A stretch of 64,000 bases of DNA from Salinigranum marinum. Its GTDB lineage: Archaea > Halobacteriota > Halobacteria > Halobacteriales > Haloferacaceae. Below, in pieces: positions 8,297 to 16,986 of the stretch (position 1 is the first letter of the stretch; each line of letters starts with the position of its first letter). The stretch lies in assembly GCF_024228675.1 (NCBI RefSeq), contig NZ_CP100461.1, forward strand, positions 2,291,398 to 2,355,397, read 5' to 3'. The notes beneath the pieces are model-generated. The model did no database searches, was not told the DNA's origin, and was given only the letters and a program-made list of their open reading frames with translations. The translations under genes and the position numbers were made by a program.

Positions 8297-9647
8297 CAGT
8301 AGACGCCGAACCTAACTGACGACTCGATTCGTAGTCGTTGGCATGGTCGATACGACTGAGGCAAAACAGGTCTGTCGTGCCGCATCAACCCTCGTTTACC
8401 CGGCACTGGACTTCAGGATCAAACCGTGTGGGACCTACACGAGAGAGGATTTCGCGCAAGTCCTCTCTCGAATCGCCTTCGATCAAGAGTTCGCCAATAC
8501 GGGCGGCAAGACCGACCAACTGGATCGATCCGAGCCGGTCGACATACGTCGACGGCTCGGAACCCACTCGCGAAATCACTGCTCGATCACCTTCGACATC
8601 TTGACGCGGACGCCATCGACGCACAGTTCGATGGCGTCCGCGACCGCCTGTTTCAGGTCCTTCGGTCACTCCGGTTGCTGCCCGCTCGTGTTGACGTCGC
8701 GATCGACCTCCACGAGTGGCGGTTCTACGGCTCAGCCGACACGGACCACGTCCTCATCACCTATCCTGACCTCGGGACGAACCGAGCGTACTGCTTTGCG
8801 ACGCTCTGTGTCGTCGCTCCGAGTGTTCGGTTCACGCTTTGCTGTCTTACCGATGGACGCGAACGGCTTCCGTGCGAAGCAGGAAGCCGTTCGCTCACTT
8901 ATCATCGAAGCGCGGCGGTACGTGTCGATTAGACACGTCTATCTTGACCGAGGCTTCTACCAGGTTCACGTCGTCGCAGAATTAGACCGATTGAATGTCG
9001 GATTCATCGTGCGTGCGCGGCCGAGTAAGAGGATGGAAGACCGTCTCAGCGCCGGCGCTGAGACGGTCGTCGATGCCTACCAGATGCAGCGAAAGCGGCC
9101 ACCGACAGCGTCGGTTGATGTCACCGTCTTCGCCGTGCCACATCGAACGAGAGAGGATGAACACGTTTGGTTCGTCACGAACCTTGACGTAGAGCCTGAG
9201 ACGGCCAAAGCGTACGCGGCGGCGTTCCGCCGCCGCTGGGGAATCGAGACATCGTATCGGCAGATCGGCGACTTCCTGCCGAGAACGTCGTCGCCGACGT
9301 TCTCGGTGCGGTTGTTCTACTTCCTGTTCGCGGTCTCGCTGTACAATCTGTGGGTGTTAGCGAACGTCCTCCTCTCGGGTGGAACGATTCCGAAGAAACC
9401 GCCACTCTCGACACGAATCTTCCGAACGTTCGTCCTCTCGACAGACTACGGCTAGCGGCTGAGTCACACCGACCGGGACGACCGGTCAGAACGCCCTCGC
9501 AGAGTGGCAACGCTCAGGACCGCCGCCGCTCGGCGGCGGTCCCTCGGTCTCCAATTCCATTCTGTGAGCTTCCCTTCCGCAATCGCTACACCTGAACTAT
9601 CGAGAGGTTCGAATCTCCTCCGATCGCGATTTGATTCGGCGTCTACT
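8297..9647 (+). mobile_element. ISH3-family-like insertion sequence, copy 2 (frameshifted)
   Basis: 1351 bp with terminal repeats CAGTAGACGCCGAA (8297-8310) and TTCGGCGTCTACTG (9634-9647), a perfect 14-bp inverted pair. Flanking bases do not form a clear target duplication. Same organisation as copy 1, including the 3' GC stem-loop near 9520-9545. Confidence 0.88.
8343..9455 (+). pseudogene. ISH3-family-like transposase with two compensating frameshifts
   Basis: The frame is open for 370 codons, the same length as copy 1, which hides the damage. Near 8541 copy 2 has GACATACGTCG where copy 1 has GACGTCACGTCG (one base lost), and near 8835 it has ACGCTTTG for ACTCTTG (one base gained). The roughly 97 residues between are read out of frame and are S/T/R-rich. 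The lost segment includes the IDLHEWRF region carrying a probable catalytic Asp. The correct sequence is still readable in another frame (8547-8830). Non-functional unless trans-complemented by copy 1. Confidence 0.88.
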
Positions 9648-9769
9648 GTGAAGGGCGGGGCTTTCTCCTCGCACTTCGGTAAGCGCACGGGAGCGATGAC
9701 GTGTGGGATGCCCAGTGACAGCAGCGAATCTCGACCGAACCGTACGATGGCGACACGCACCGCACAGGA

Positions 9770-9799
9770 TTTATAATGCGTCACACGAAGCCCGGGACG
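9770..9799 (+). promoter_or_regulatory. TATA box placed for a leaderless transcript
   Basis: TTTATAA at 9770-9776 lies about 27 bases before the GTG at 9799, the normal archaeal distance from TATA to transcription start. The mRNA is therefore probably leaderless, which also supports the GTG as the true start. Confidence 0.6.
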
Positions 9800-10167
9800 T
9801 GCCCTCCATCCGCGACGTTCAACCCCGACTCCTCACGCCGGAGAATGTAGGTATCACCGTCGCCATTGTCCTCTCGGTCGCCGGCGCGTACGTGATCCAA
9901 CTCCGCATCAGTGCGGGCGTCGCCGCGTTCTTCGGACTGATCGTCCTCGGCGTTTCGACGCCGACGACGCTCACGTCACACGGCCTGTTGGGGACACGGT
10001 TCGCCTCCGCGGTCGTCCGCACGGGCGCCGCGTGTACCGCCACCTTCGTCATCTACGTCGGGTTGTTGATCGTCGTGTCCGGACGGAACGGGAGTCTCCT
10101 CGATGCTGCAGTGGCGTTCACCCTGACCGCACTCGCGGGCGAGGCTGCCGCTCGTATGTTAGATTGA
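9799..10167 (+). CDS. Small integral membrane protein, unknown function
   Basis: 122 aa from the GTG at 9799 (VPSIRDVQPRLL). Four hydrophobic segments at about 17-35, 40-57, 70-90 and 100-118 with short charged loops predict a four-helix membrane protein. The frame is open further upstream to 9703, but those residues (W-, H- and R-rich) look non-coding and the TATA box position favours 9799. The next gene follows after 64 bases on the same strand. Confidence 0.65.
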   Translation: MPSIRDVQPRLLTPENVGITVAIVLSVAGAYVIQLRISAGVAAFFGLIVLGVSTPTTLTSHGLLGTRFASAVVRTGAACTATFVIYVGLLIVVSGRNGSLLDAAVAFTLTALAGEAAARMLD

Positions 10168-10231
10168 GAATCGGATATGCGTGCGGCAGACATCACTCTC
10201 ATACTGTTGGATTGCCATATTCCCGACCGAG

Positions 10232-11215
10232 ATGGAACTCCCCGTGGGAATCACGACCCTCCACCTCTCACGAAAGAGCGTGTACCTGCTGGTCCTGGCG
10301 GTCGCCCTCATCGGGGCTGGTGGGTACAGCCACGTCCAGCAGAAACAGGCGGTCGGCGACGCCGTCGCCGTCCAAGCGACGGTCGATAACGCACGCGTGG
10401 AGCGACTCGACGCCGGTCGAGACATCGATTACGAACCGGAGATCGAGTACACCTACGAGTATCGGGGCGAGACGTACACGAGCGAGCAGGTGTTCCCGGG
10501 GCCGACGATCCGAACCTACTCGGACCGGTCGAACGCGCAGTCCATCGTTCGGTCGTACGAGCCGGGGACGACGGTCCGGGCGTACGTGCGGCCATCCGCT
10601 CCGGGCGACGCGTTCCTGATCAGGGAGCGGACCCCGTGGCCGGCGCGAGCGGTTGCCACCGGGGGCGTCCTGCTTTGTATCGTCGTACTCGCCGGACTGG
10701 GATCGAAGCATCCGGGGCAGTACGAACTCCGCCCGGAGCACGAGGTGCGGTCGCCGCCGTCCCGAACGTGGGTCGAGCGCAACAATGAGAGGATCCGTCG
10801 GCTGTCGAAACGGGCACTCCTCGTCTGCTTCGTGGCGTTCTGGCTCTCGATGGTCGGGCTGTTCTTCGGCGTCCTGAGCCTCTCCAACAGTTCGGCACGA
10901 CCGGTCGAGGCCGACCTCCTCGGACCAGTCGGCCTCCCCCTGCTCGCGGGGGCCGCTTTCTGGGTCGGTATGATCCTCTCGCTGTGCCTGTACGGTCTCC
11001 AGTCGTTCAGTCGGTACCGACGGCTCCGGCGACGGCTCTCCGAGCCGAAACCGCCGAGTCCGTTCAGACATCCGAGTCGGCTCGTCACGATACTCGGGAC
11101 GGAGAGCGACGAGCTACCCGAGTACGGACGGCGCGTCCGCGTGACCGGATGGGCGTTCCTGATCGCCACTGGGATGACCGCCGTTCTCGTACAGATCCTC
11201 TATACGGCGAGCTGA
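10232..11215 (+). CDS. DUF3592-type membrane protein
   Basis: 327 aa from the ATG at 10232. An N-terminal helix (about 15-33), then an extracytoplasmic beta domain with the DUF3592-like pattern: Y-x-Y near IEYTYEYRGETYTS, a YEPGTTVRAYVRP motif, and a following hydrophobic helix (about 145-165). Three further membrane segments lie at about 205-228, 237-258 and 300-322. Family function is unknown; it is common in haloarchaea. I chose the internal ATG because the 17 preceding codons are atypical. Confidence 0.75.
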   Translation: MELPVGITTLHLSRKSVYLLVLAVALIGAGGYSHVQQKQAVGDAVAVQATVDNARVERLDAGRDIDYEPEIEYTYEYRGETYTSEQVFPGPTIRTYSDRSNAQSIVRSYEPGTTVRAYVRPSAPGDAFLIRERTPWPARAVATGGVLLCIVVLAGLGSKHPGQYELRPEHEVRSPPSRTWVERNNERIRRLSKRALLVCFVAFWLSMVGLFFGVLSLSNSSARPVEADLLGPVGLPLLAGAAFWVGMILSLCLYGLQSFSRYRRLRRRLSEPKPPSPFRHPSRLVTILGTESDELPEYGRRVRVTGWAFLIATGMTAVLVQILYTAS

Positions 11216-11290
11216 GACGCATCAGGGCGGCCGTCTCCCGTAGATTCGAGCCGGATCGAACAGCCATCCGAACGGTGTGACCCCGTCGAT

Positions 11291-11470
11291 TCAGGACGCC
11301 CGGTGAGCAGCGGTCGCCGACAGGAGCAGGAACGCGGGCAGCCCGAGTTGCCACACGACGACGCCGAGCACCCCCGAGTTCGACAGCCCGGCGTATTCGC
11401 TGACCGTCAGCGGCCCGACGCTCACTCCGAACAGACCGACTGCATGGGCATATTCGAAATCCGGGTCGGC
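11291..11470 (-). CDS. Possible small membrane protein or gene remnant
   Basis: On the minus strand a frame ends at 11291 with haloarchaeal codon use and two moderately hydrophobic segments (HAVGLFGVSVGPL; VLGVVVWQLGLPAFLLL). No ATG start is well placed; a GTG gives only 44 aa. It may be the C-terminal remnant of a larger membrane protein. The rest of 11216-11725 shows no gene; a small inverted repeat AAGCATGGATGCTT lies at 11476-11489. Confidence 0.3.
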   Translation of the reverse strand, partial: ADPDFEYAHAVGLFGVSVGPLTVSEYAGLSNSGVLGVVVWQLGLPAFLLLSATAAHRAS

Positions 11471-11728
11471 GATTGATAAGCATGGATGCTTGTTTCCACG
11501 TGAGAGACGAACCTCGGGCCGGGGACCTCGCGGATCGACACTGCGACTGCGGCCGCTCTTCCTCATTCCTCTTGTAACAGCGTCAAAACGCGACACGTAG
11601 AGTCCACCGCAGGTGGTGAAGCGGAACGCGGCGACCAGCGTGGTGTCGATCTATGAGCAGAGATCGACGAAGCCCGTAACGTAATGGGATAACGACTAAA
11701 TGGAAAGAACATTTTACATCCACTCGTG

Positions 11729-12115
11729 ATGGAACTCCAGCGAATCAGTCCGATACTCACCGCACTACTTGGCGTACTGCTGGCGAGCATCGGGTTGGGA
11801 ACCACGGACAGCCTCGTGGTTGAAGCTGGCGCAGTTGTCGCCGGCGTGGCCACCTTCGGCGGGGGGGTGACCTGGTACCGACAACAGCGAGAGCGAGCGG
11901 ACGAGGTCAGGTTCGACGAGCGGATCGAACACCTTGCGTACCGCTCGGGGGAGCTTGCATTCAGAGTCTCCCTCGCCTTCGGGATGATTTTGTTTCTCAT
12001 CGTCGAGGCGGAACGCGTACCCGTGACAGCCAAAGAGGGTCTCGTAATCTTGATCTTGGGTATGGTTGCCACTCGCTTCGGACTGTACGAGTGGTGTAAA
12101 CGACAGTCGGTGTGA
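11729..12115 (+). CDS. Small membrane protein paired with an XRE regulator (DUF2178-like)
   Basis: 128 aa from the ATG at 11729 (a GTG at 11726 is possible). Four hydrophobic segments: about 8-25, 28-46, 77-97 and 102-120, with a charged amphipathic stretch between. The stop overlaps the next start as GTGA (12112-12115), so the pair is translationally coupled. This arrangement, a small polytopic protein followed by a YgzD-type XRE regulator, is frequent in archaea and the protein resembles DUF2178, but I assign that by context more than by motif. Confidence 0.7.
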   Translation: MELQRISPILTALLGVLLASIGLGTTDSLVVEAGAVVAGVATFGGGVTWYRQQRERADEVRFDERIEHLAYRSGELAFRVSLAFGMILFLIVEAERVPVTAKEGLVILILGMVATRFGLYEWCKRQSV

Positions 12116-12351
12116 GACTCGTGGAAAACGATCTCAAAGTCCGGCGGGCGAGAGTGGACGTGACACAGAAAGAGCTCGCCGATGCTGTGAACGTGACCCG
12201 ACAGACGATTAACGCCATCGAGCGAGGGCGGTACGACCCGAGTTTGGAACTGGCGTTTGCGCTCGCGGAGTTTTTCGACTGCGATATCGAGGACATCTTT
12301 CATCCTGAAACCAATCTTGAAGTGTCGGAGCCGTGTAGCGACGTCGTGTGA
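12112..12351 (+). CDS. XRE-family helix-turn-helix regulator
   Basis: 79 aa beginning at the GTG that overlaps the upstream stop. A complete XRE domain occupies about 4-66: KELADAVNVTRQTINAIERG is the helix-turn-helix, followed by YDPSLELAFALAEFF and the IEDIF end typical of the short YgzD/YozG class. It probably represses its own operon. The next frame again starts in a GTGA overlap (12348-12351), suggesting a three-gene operon. Confidence 0.9.
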   Translation: MRLVENDLKVRRARVDVTQKELADAVNVTRQTINAIERGRYDPSLELAFALAEFFDCDIEDIFHPETNLEVSEPCSDVV

Positions 12352-12570
12352 GTACGGACGTCGTCTCTCGACTCCGAGCGTATCCGGACAGGCTCTCCCG
12401 GGATACTGCTACTCGGTGGGGCGTTTCTCGTCGTTACCGAGGAAGTCGGCAGTTTACGGGTTTGCACGGCCGGGGAGTCCCGTCCACCCGTCGTCGCTCC
12501 GGAGGCGGTCGTGACTGCGACGTTCGGAGCCGTTCTACTCTACGTCTCACGCCGATTCAAGCCGGCGTAG
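12348..12570 (+). pseudogene. Probable frameshifted small membrane protein, third gene of the XRE operon
   Basis: A coupled GTG at 12348 starts VSTDVVSRLRAYPDRLS. After about 12400 the coding-like sequence continues in the +1 frame: GILLLGGAFLVVTEEVG, then VVTATFGAVLLYVSRRF, ending with TAG at 12568-12570. This downstream frame has no start codon of its own but has haloarchaeal codon use and two hydrophobic segments. The simplest reading is one gene with a one-base insertion between 12352 and 12400. A sequencing error would look the same. Confidence 0.45.
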
Positions 12571-12697
12571 CGGTCCCCGCCGTCGTCCGCGAACGCGACT
12601 CCTCAGTGTCCGGAGATTCATACGGATCGACGCGGTCGTCAAACCGGCGAAGAAGCTTCCAACACCACTAATTGACCGCCACGCTGATGATTTATTG

Positions 12698-13354
12698 ATG
12701 CCCTCCACACGAACTGTCGACCGGCCACGGGAGGCACACGCCGCCGCGCAGCGATATCTCAGACGTGAACGCCCGCTGAGTGCGCTGATCGTCGTGCTCG
12801 CCGTGGCTGGGTTCCTCGGTACGTTCGTCGCGACGTCGCTGGCACCCGCAGTCGCCGTCGGGGGACTGCTGATCGTCGTCGCACGTGCCCCGATTATTGA
12901 ATCACGCGGGACCGTCCGGCTTCGAACCGACGAGGACGCCGAGTCCGTCGCCGAGTCGTTCACTGGGCCGACACCGCCGATCCTCGTGTTTCAGTGGGGT
13001 ATCGCTGACGGGATTCTCACCGGAGACGGGACGGTCACGTACCGGCTCTCGTATCTGTTCGGCTTGCGCTCGGCCGAGGTGACAGTCGAGACGCGGACGG
13101 ATCGTACGCCGGATGACGGCCGTCGGATCGAGTTGGAAGTCACGGTGGACGGCCAGCCGTGGTCGACGTACGTCGTCACCGTCGACACGCGGGACGACGG
13201 GACCGTCGTCGAGTACGAGTACACGGCGGATCGGCGATTCGGCCTGCGGCGGGTTCCCCAGCGAATCGTCGCGAACCGGTACCGGGACGAAGCGCTCGAA
13301 GCTCAAGGGTACGCCGTCGTCGAGCGAAACGAACAGTACGGCGTCGCTATCTGA
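12698..13354 (+). CDS. Membrane-anchored protein with C-terminal soluble domain, unknown
   Basis: 218 aa from the ATG at 12698. Two adjacent transmembrane helices at about 30-50 and 53-68, then a beta-rich acidic domain to the C-terminus. No catalytic motif recognised. A short intergenic gap separates it from the next membrane gene on the same strand. Codon use and acidity support a genuine gene. Confidence 0.7.
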   Translation: MPSTRTVDRPREAHAAAQRYLRRERPLSALIVVLAVAGFLGTFVATSLAPAVAVGGLLIVVARAPIIESRGTVRLRTDEDAESVAESFTGPTPPILVFQWGIADGILTGDGTVTYRLSYLFGLRSAEVTVETRTDRTPDDGRRIELEVTVDGQPWSTYVVTVDTRDDGTVVEYEYTADRRFGLRRVPQRIVANRYRDEALEAQGYAVVERNEQYGVAI

Positions 13355-13368
13355 ACGACAGACCAGCG

Positions 13369-14085
13369 ATGTTGCGGAGTGCTGAAACGGAGATCGCTGA
13401 ACGGCTCGGGATCCCTCGCAACTACCTTTCGCCGATCGGGATGCATCTCCTGCTCACTATCGGGATCCTGTTTTTGGAGTGGGACGTCGTCGAGCTGACA
13501 TTCATCTATTTCAGTGAAATCGTCGTCGTCGCTGTGCTGTTCGCGATCGTCGCACTGTTTGCAGCACAACCGGTGGAAGACCACGACGCTGACAAGTGGC
13601 GTGAAGACCCAAGCCCAGTGCAACTGGTTCCACTTCTCCCGCCTATTTATCCGCGAAACATCGGTCTGATCGTGGATAACATGTTTACATACGCAGTTTT
13701 CTTTTTGTTTTTCGTCGTTATGTTTATATCGATCGTAGACAGGAGCGTCTCGTCGTTGCTCTCTCCGACGGCTGGCCTCGTGATAGTCGCTATCTGTGTC
13801 TCACAACTACTACGCGTCTGGCGCGAGTTCCTCGTCGATCACTCGTATCGGGACCGATCGCCAGCAGAGGCACTCGAACTCGGCCTTCGACCGGTCGCTA
13901 AATTCATCATCATCGTCGTGTACGTGATTGTACCCACCACTGTCGTCGTGTTGACAGCTGCGTTTGCCTTCCCCGACACCGTATCGGGGTCTGTCGTACT
14001 GTTAGCGTATGTCCTTCCGATCGGGGTCGCGAGAGTGTGGTTGCAGGACGACGCCGTCGAAGCGGTGCTTCAGCATCAGGAGTGA
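13369..14085 (+). CDS. DUF6498-like polytopic membrane protein
   Basis: 238 aa with six or seven hydrophobic segments. The second, VELTFIYFSEIVVVAVLFAI, resembles the characteristic helix of the haloarchaeal DUF6498 family. Further helices at about 105-125, 130-148, 180-203 and 208-225. Function unknown. Follows the previous gene by 14 bases and may share its transcript; the IS5-type element begins 25 bases downstream. Confidence 0.7.
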   Translation: MLRSAETEIAERLGIPRNYLSPIGMHLLLTIGILFLEWDVVELTFIYFSEIVVVAVLFAIVALFAAQPVEDHDADKWREDPSPVQLVPLLPPIYPRNIGLIVDNMFTYAVFFLFFVVMFISIVDRSVSSLLSPTAGLVIVAICVSQLLRVWREFLVDHSYRDRSPAEALELGLRPVAKFIIIVVYVIVPTTVVVLTAAFAFPDTVSGSVVLLAYVLPIGVARVWLQDDAVEAVLQHQE

Positions 14086-14110
14086 CGAACGCGCCGTGCT
14101 CCAATTATTT

Positions 14111-15036
14111 GGCTCTGTAGTTTCGGCACACTGTGGTTGATTTCACGGATATCTCACGCTCCGTCGGAGGTTGTAGACGGTCGCTTTCAGTAGCATTTCA
14201 CGGAGCTCCAGCCACCAGCTACGCGCACGCACGGCAGCGCCGAGCGTGCGCTTGATTGACGAGAAGACGGTTTCTGACATGGAGCGCTGGTGGTACCGAT
14301 CACCGTCCATGCGGGCGTTATGAGCGTGATCGAGCGGGTTCATGATCCTGTGTTTGATCAGCGGTCTGATGCCGTTTTCGCGGAGTTCGTCGCGGAAGGC
14401 TTTCGCGTCGTAGCCTCGGTCGGCGGCAAGGCTTCGCAGGTCGCCGGCGTTCCGCCGGGCGGCCTGCGGGCCGATCTTCGCATCGTGTTTCTTCGAGGTA
14501 GTTGAGTGGATGTCGGTGATATACAGCGTTTCGACATCCACCAAAGCGGTGACTTTCAGCGCTCGAACGCGGTAGTTAGTGCGGTTGGCGTAGTGGCGGC
14601 TCGGTTGGTCGCGGTCGAAGCCAGTCGAATCAATGGCGGCGTGACCAGTGCGTTCCTCGACCGATGCGTCGAGGAACGCACGCCACGTCTTCGTTGGAAT
14701 CCGCGCAAACCACGTGCGGAGGACAGTGTAGTGAGGAAGCCGCGTGAGGCCGATTTCGTCTAATACGCCGGGCATTTCGCTGAGCAAATCCACCGCAACG
14801 CGGTAGGATTTGCCCAGCTCTATACGAAGTGCATGCAGCGTGAGCATCGCCCACTCAGCGAACCCACGACCCCCTTCGGGGTCGGCGGGTTCGTCAGGGT
14901 TTGTAGCAACAGATTTACACTTAGCGACCGTAACACGTGTGAAGAGACGGACTTCAGATGTCACACCGATCTGTCTCTTCGCTTTCTACGGCAATAACGC
15001 AGTCGTGGCGTTTCCGTCTAGCGAAACTACAGAGCC
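14111..15036 (-). mobile_element. IS5-type insertion sequence, 926 bp
   Basis: Inverted ends GGCTCTGTAGTTTCG (14111-14125) and CGAAACTACAGAGCC (15022-15036) match perfectly over 15 bp. One transposase gene on the minus strand fills the element. I see no clear target duplication. On the right it abuts the C-terminal fragment of a second IS transposase (15061-15221), so this region has been hit more than once. Confidence 0.85.
14143..14964 (-). CDS. IS5-type DDE transposase
   Basis: 273 aa. The triad is visible as AIDSTGFDRD, LAADRGYD and SETVFSSIKR, in the order and spacing of IS5-type haloarchaeal transposases. The frame is uninterrupted, so the copy could be active. Coding DNA contains strong hairpins: 14648-14661 pairs perfectly with 14668-14681 (14 bp, 6-nt loop), and an imperfect one lies near 14436-14473, both at positions homologous to hairpins in the two other IS5-type elements of this window. 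Confidence 0.9.
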   Translation of the reverse strand: MTSEVRLFTRVTVAKCKSVATNPDEPADPEGGRGFAEWAMLTLHALRIELGKSYRVAVDLLSEMPGVLDEIGLTRLPHYTVLRTWFARIPTKTWRAFLDASVEERTGHAAIDSTGFDRDQPSRHYANRTNYRVRALKVTALVDVETLYITDIHSTTSKKHDAKIGPQAARRNAGDLRSLAADRGYDAKAFRDELRENGIRPLIKHRIMNPLDHAHNARMDGDRYHQRSMSETVFSSIKRTLGAAVRARSWWLELREMLLKATVYNLRRSVRYP

Positions 15037-15060
15037 GAAATTTACTCATCTACGGTCGGT

Positions 15061-15221
15061 CATATGACCAGCGTTCGAACGCTGAATCGGTGGTTTTCGG
15101 ATTACGGCAGCGATACGGTGAGACGCTGTGGGCGAGAATGTGGGTCGGTCAGTACCGAGAACTTGTCATGAAATCAGCGGTGCGAAACATCGAACGCGCG
15201 ATCGGGGGGTCAAACCGCTAA
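15061..15221 (+). pseudogene. C-terminal fragment of a second IS5-type transposase
   Basis: About 53 residues remain: SYDQRSNAESVVFGLRQRYG carries the Glu of the DDE triad in an NAES context, followed by VGQYRELVMKSAVRNIERAI and a stop at 15221. The N-terminal part is gone and the upstream end adjoins the 926-bp element. It differs in sequence from the other transposases here, so it belongs to another element. Confidence 0.75.
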
Positions 15222-15340
15222 ATTCAGGCGACTAAACAAGGCCCAGAGGGTGTATGCAGCAAAGGAGACATCCTACTTGCGTGGGTAGGGGGCTAGATTT
15301 CGGGTAAATTTCTTGAATGTACTCATCTTAGGTGCGTTCA

Positions 15341-15571
15341 TGTCCGAGGCAACGCTGGACGGTCGTGGTCGTCTCACGCTCTCCAAAGAAATCAGAGAAC
15401 GATATTGGTGAACGTTATTATATTGTCCAACTTCACGACGGTATCAAGTTGGTTCCAATCGAGGACGATCCGCTCGATGCCCTCCGTTCCGAGTTCGCGG
15501 ACGTTGAGAAGACGACCGAGGAACTCCGCCAGGAAGCACGTAACGCAGCGATAGACGAGGCTGGACGCTGA
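15341..15571 (+). pseudogene. vapB: VapB/AbrB-type antitoxin with frameshift
   Basis: ATG at 15341 gives MSEATLDGRGRLTLSKEIRE, an AbrB/MazE-like DNA-binding start, then stops after RYW. One extra T in CGATATTGGTGAACG breaks the frame: removing it restores RYGERYYIVQLHDG and reading continues to the TGA at 15569-15571. The C-terminal half (toxin-binding helix, DDPLDALRSEFADVEK) is intact in its frame. The toxin gene starts at the next base. Confidence 0.78.
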
Positions 15572-15960
15572 ATGTACGCAGAAACAGACTTCCTTCTGGC
15601 GCTCATCAGGCATGAAGACTGGCTTGGTGACGCTGCAGAGGCAGTCTACCGAGAGCACCAGGACGAACTGTGGAGTCTCAGTTCACCCTCATCGAACTGC
15701 TCATCGTTGCGTACCGTGAACGAAGGGATACTGAACGAGTCATCACAAATGCGGCTGCCCTGTTGGAGGTGCGCGGTGACGTGGACACAGTCGTCGCAGC
15801 TGCGACCTACGTCGAAGACCACGGGTTCGCACTCTTCGATGCGCTCCATCTCGTCGAATCCGATGGTGACACTATCGTCTCGAGTGATGAGGCGTACGAA
15901 TCGTTTGCGCCACGACTTGACCTGAAGACAGTCCGAGACGAGTCAGTAACTCACGACTGA
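15572..15960 (+). pseudogene. vapC: VapC PIN-domain toxin with frameshift
   Basis: The N-terminal 35 residues are in one frame (MYAETDFLLALIRHEDW, with the first PIN Asp), the rest in the -1 frame from about 15672: FTLIELLIVAYRE with the conserved Glu, FALFDALHLV and SSDEAYES with the last acidic residues, ending at 15960. One base has been lost near 15665-15672. With the broken antitoxin upstream, both halves of the module are dead, each by its own single-base change. Confidence 0.78.
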
Positions 15961-16154
15961 AGTCGTTGGCTTCCGCCGTGCAATTTTGTGAGCCGACCGA
16001 ATCATCGCGCGGCCAGTACGGACCGTAACCGGCGATAAGCGTGCCGGGATACGATCGGGTCGTCCGCAAGCAGTTCGGTCGCCACGACCGAAAGACCGGA
16101 CGCCGGACGGAACGCGAACGAAACGCCCGTGTGGACGCGGCGGGAACGGTCCGT

Positions 16155-16430
16155 ATGGCCCACGACCGCATCCACGCCCGGCCGCCACACGACCCTGAGA
16201 ACTGGCGCGAGGGAGTCGTTCGAGCGGTGACCGAACGCGACGGACACGCGGTGTTCGTGGTCGAACCGCTCCATCGGGACGGCGGCGAGCGGACGGACGC
16301 CGGGCGCGGGTCGAGCGCGACCGAACTCGTCGTAACGTTCGCCGTCCGGGACCTCGTCGTCCGGCGACTGGACGAGGGGGACCCCGTCGGCCAGCGGGTC
16401 TGGTTCCGTCGACGGGGCGAGGCCGTCTGA
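16155..16430 (+). CDS. Small haloarchaeal protein of unknown function
   Basis: 91 aa from the ATG at 16155. Begins MAHDRIHARPPHDPENW, then a compact alternating pattern (VVRAVTERDGHAVFVVEP; LVVTFAVRDLVVRRLD) ending GQRVWFRRRG, which suggests a small beta barrel. The frame is open to 16041, but upstream residues are arginine-rich and unlike a domain. High GC, typical codon use. No functional assignment. Confidence 0.55.
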   Translation: MAHDRIHARPPHDPENWREGVVRAVTERDGHAVFVVEPLHRDGGERTDAGRGSSATELVVTFAVRDLVVRRLDEGDPVGQRVWFRRRGEAV

Positions 16431-16497
16431 CCGGACGTGGCGTTCGAGTCCCCTGTCGCCCAGAAGCTACATGCCCGACAGTCGACAACGGGGAGGT

Positions 16498-16830
16498 ATG
16501 GATCGACCCGAACCGGCCGCCGACTGGCCCGACCGCCCCCTGTCAGAGGCCGAGGCCGAAGCCCTGCTCGACGACGTTGACGACGCCGTCGCGGTCTGGG
16601 TGATGGACCACGAGACGGGCGTCCGCTCGACGGTCGTCACCAAGGACGCACCCGACGACGCCGTCGTGGACGTGATCGTGGAGACGACGACCGGGTTCGA
16701 CATGTACAGTTTCAGCCGTGGGCAGTGGATGGACTACGGCACCCAACGGAAGGACGACAGCGAGGCACCGTCAATGGCGGGGACGCTCGACAGCTACCGC
16801 GTGCTCGCCGGCGAGTCGACGACGCTCTAG
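16498..16830 (+). CDS. Small acidic protein of unknown function
   Basis: 110 aa from the ATG at 16498 (an ATG at 16471 would add nine residues; the GGAGGT directly before 16498 is too close to act as a ribosome site for it). Strongly acidic N-terminus (SEAEAEALLDDVDDAV), then a predicted beta sheet and a disordered tail. No recognised motif. A pure GA run (about 16847-16861) follows. Confidence 0.55.
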   Translation: MDRPEPAADWPDRPLSEAEAEALLDDVDDAVAVWVMDHETGVRSTVVTKDAPDDAVVDVIVETTTGFDMYSFSRGQWMDYGTQRKDDSEAPSMAGTLDSYRVLAGESTTL

Positions 16831-16986
16831 CCGGGTGGGCGGGCGCGAGAGAGAGAGAGAGTACCGAGTGGTTCGTCCCGATCCGGGCGCTTTCCCCTCA
16901 CGATGCCGGTCACGCGGGCTCTATCCCCGAGCGCCAGACGGTGTGTTGTACACGTTCTCACGAGTGATTTCTGCGGTGGAAATCTT

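Noticed and set aside
16847-16861. GA microsatellite
   Set aside because: A simple run just after a stop codon, too short to claim a role or phase variation.
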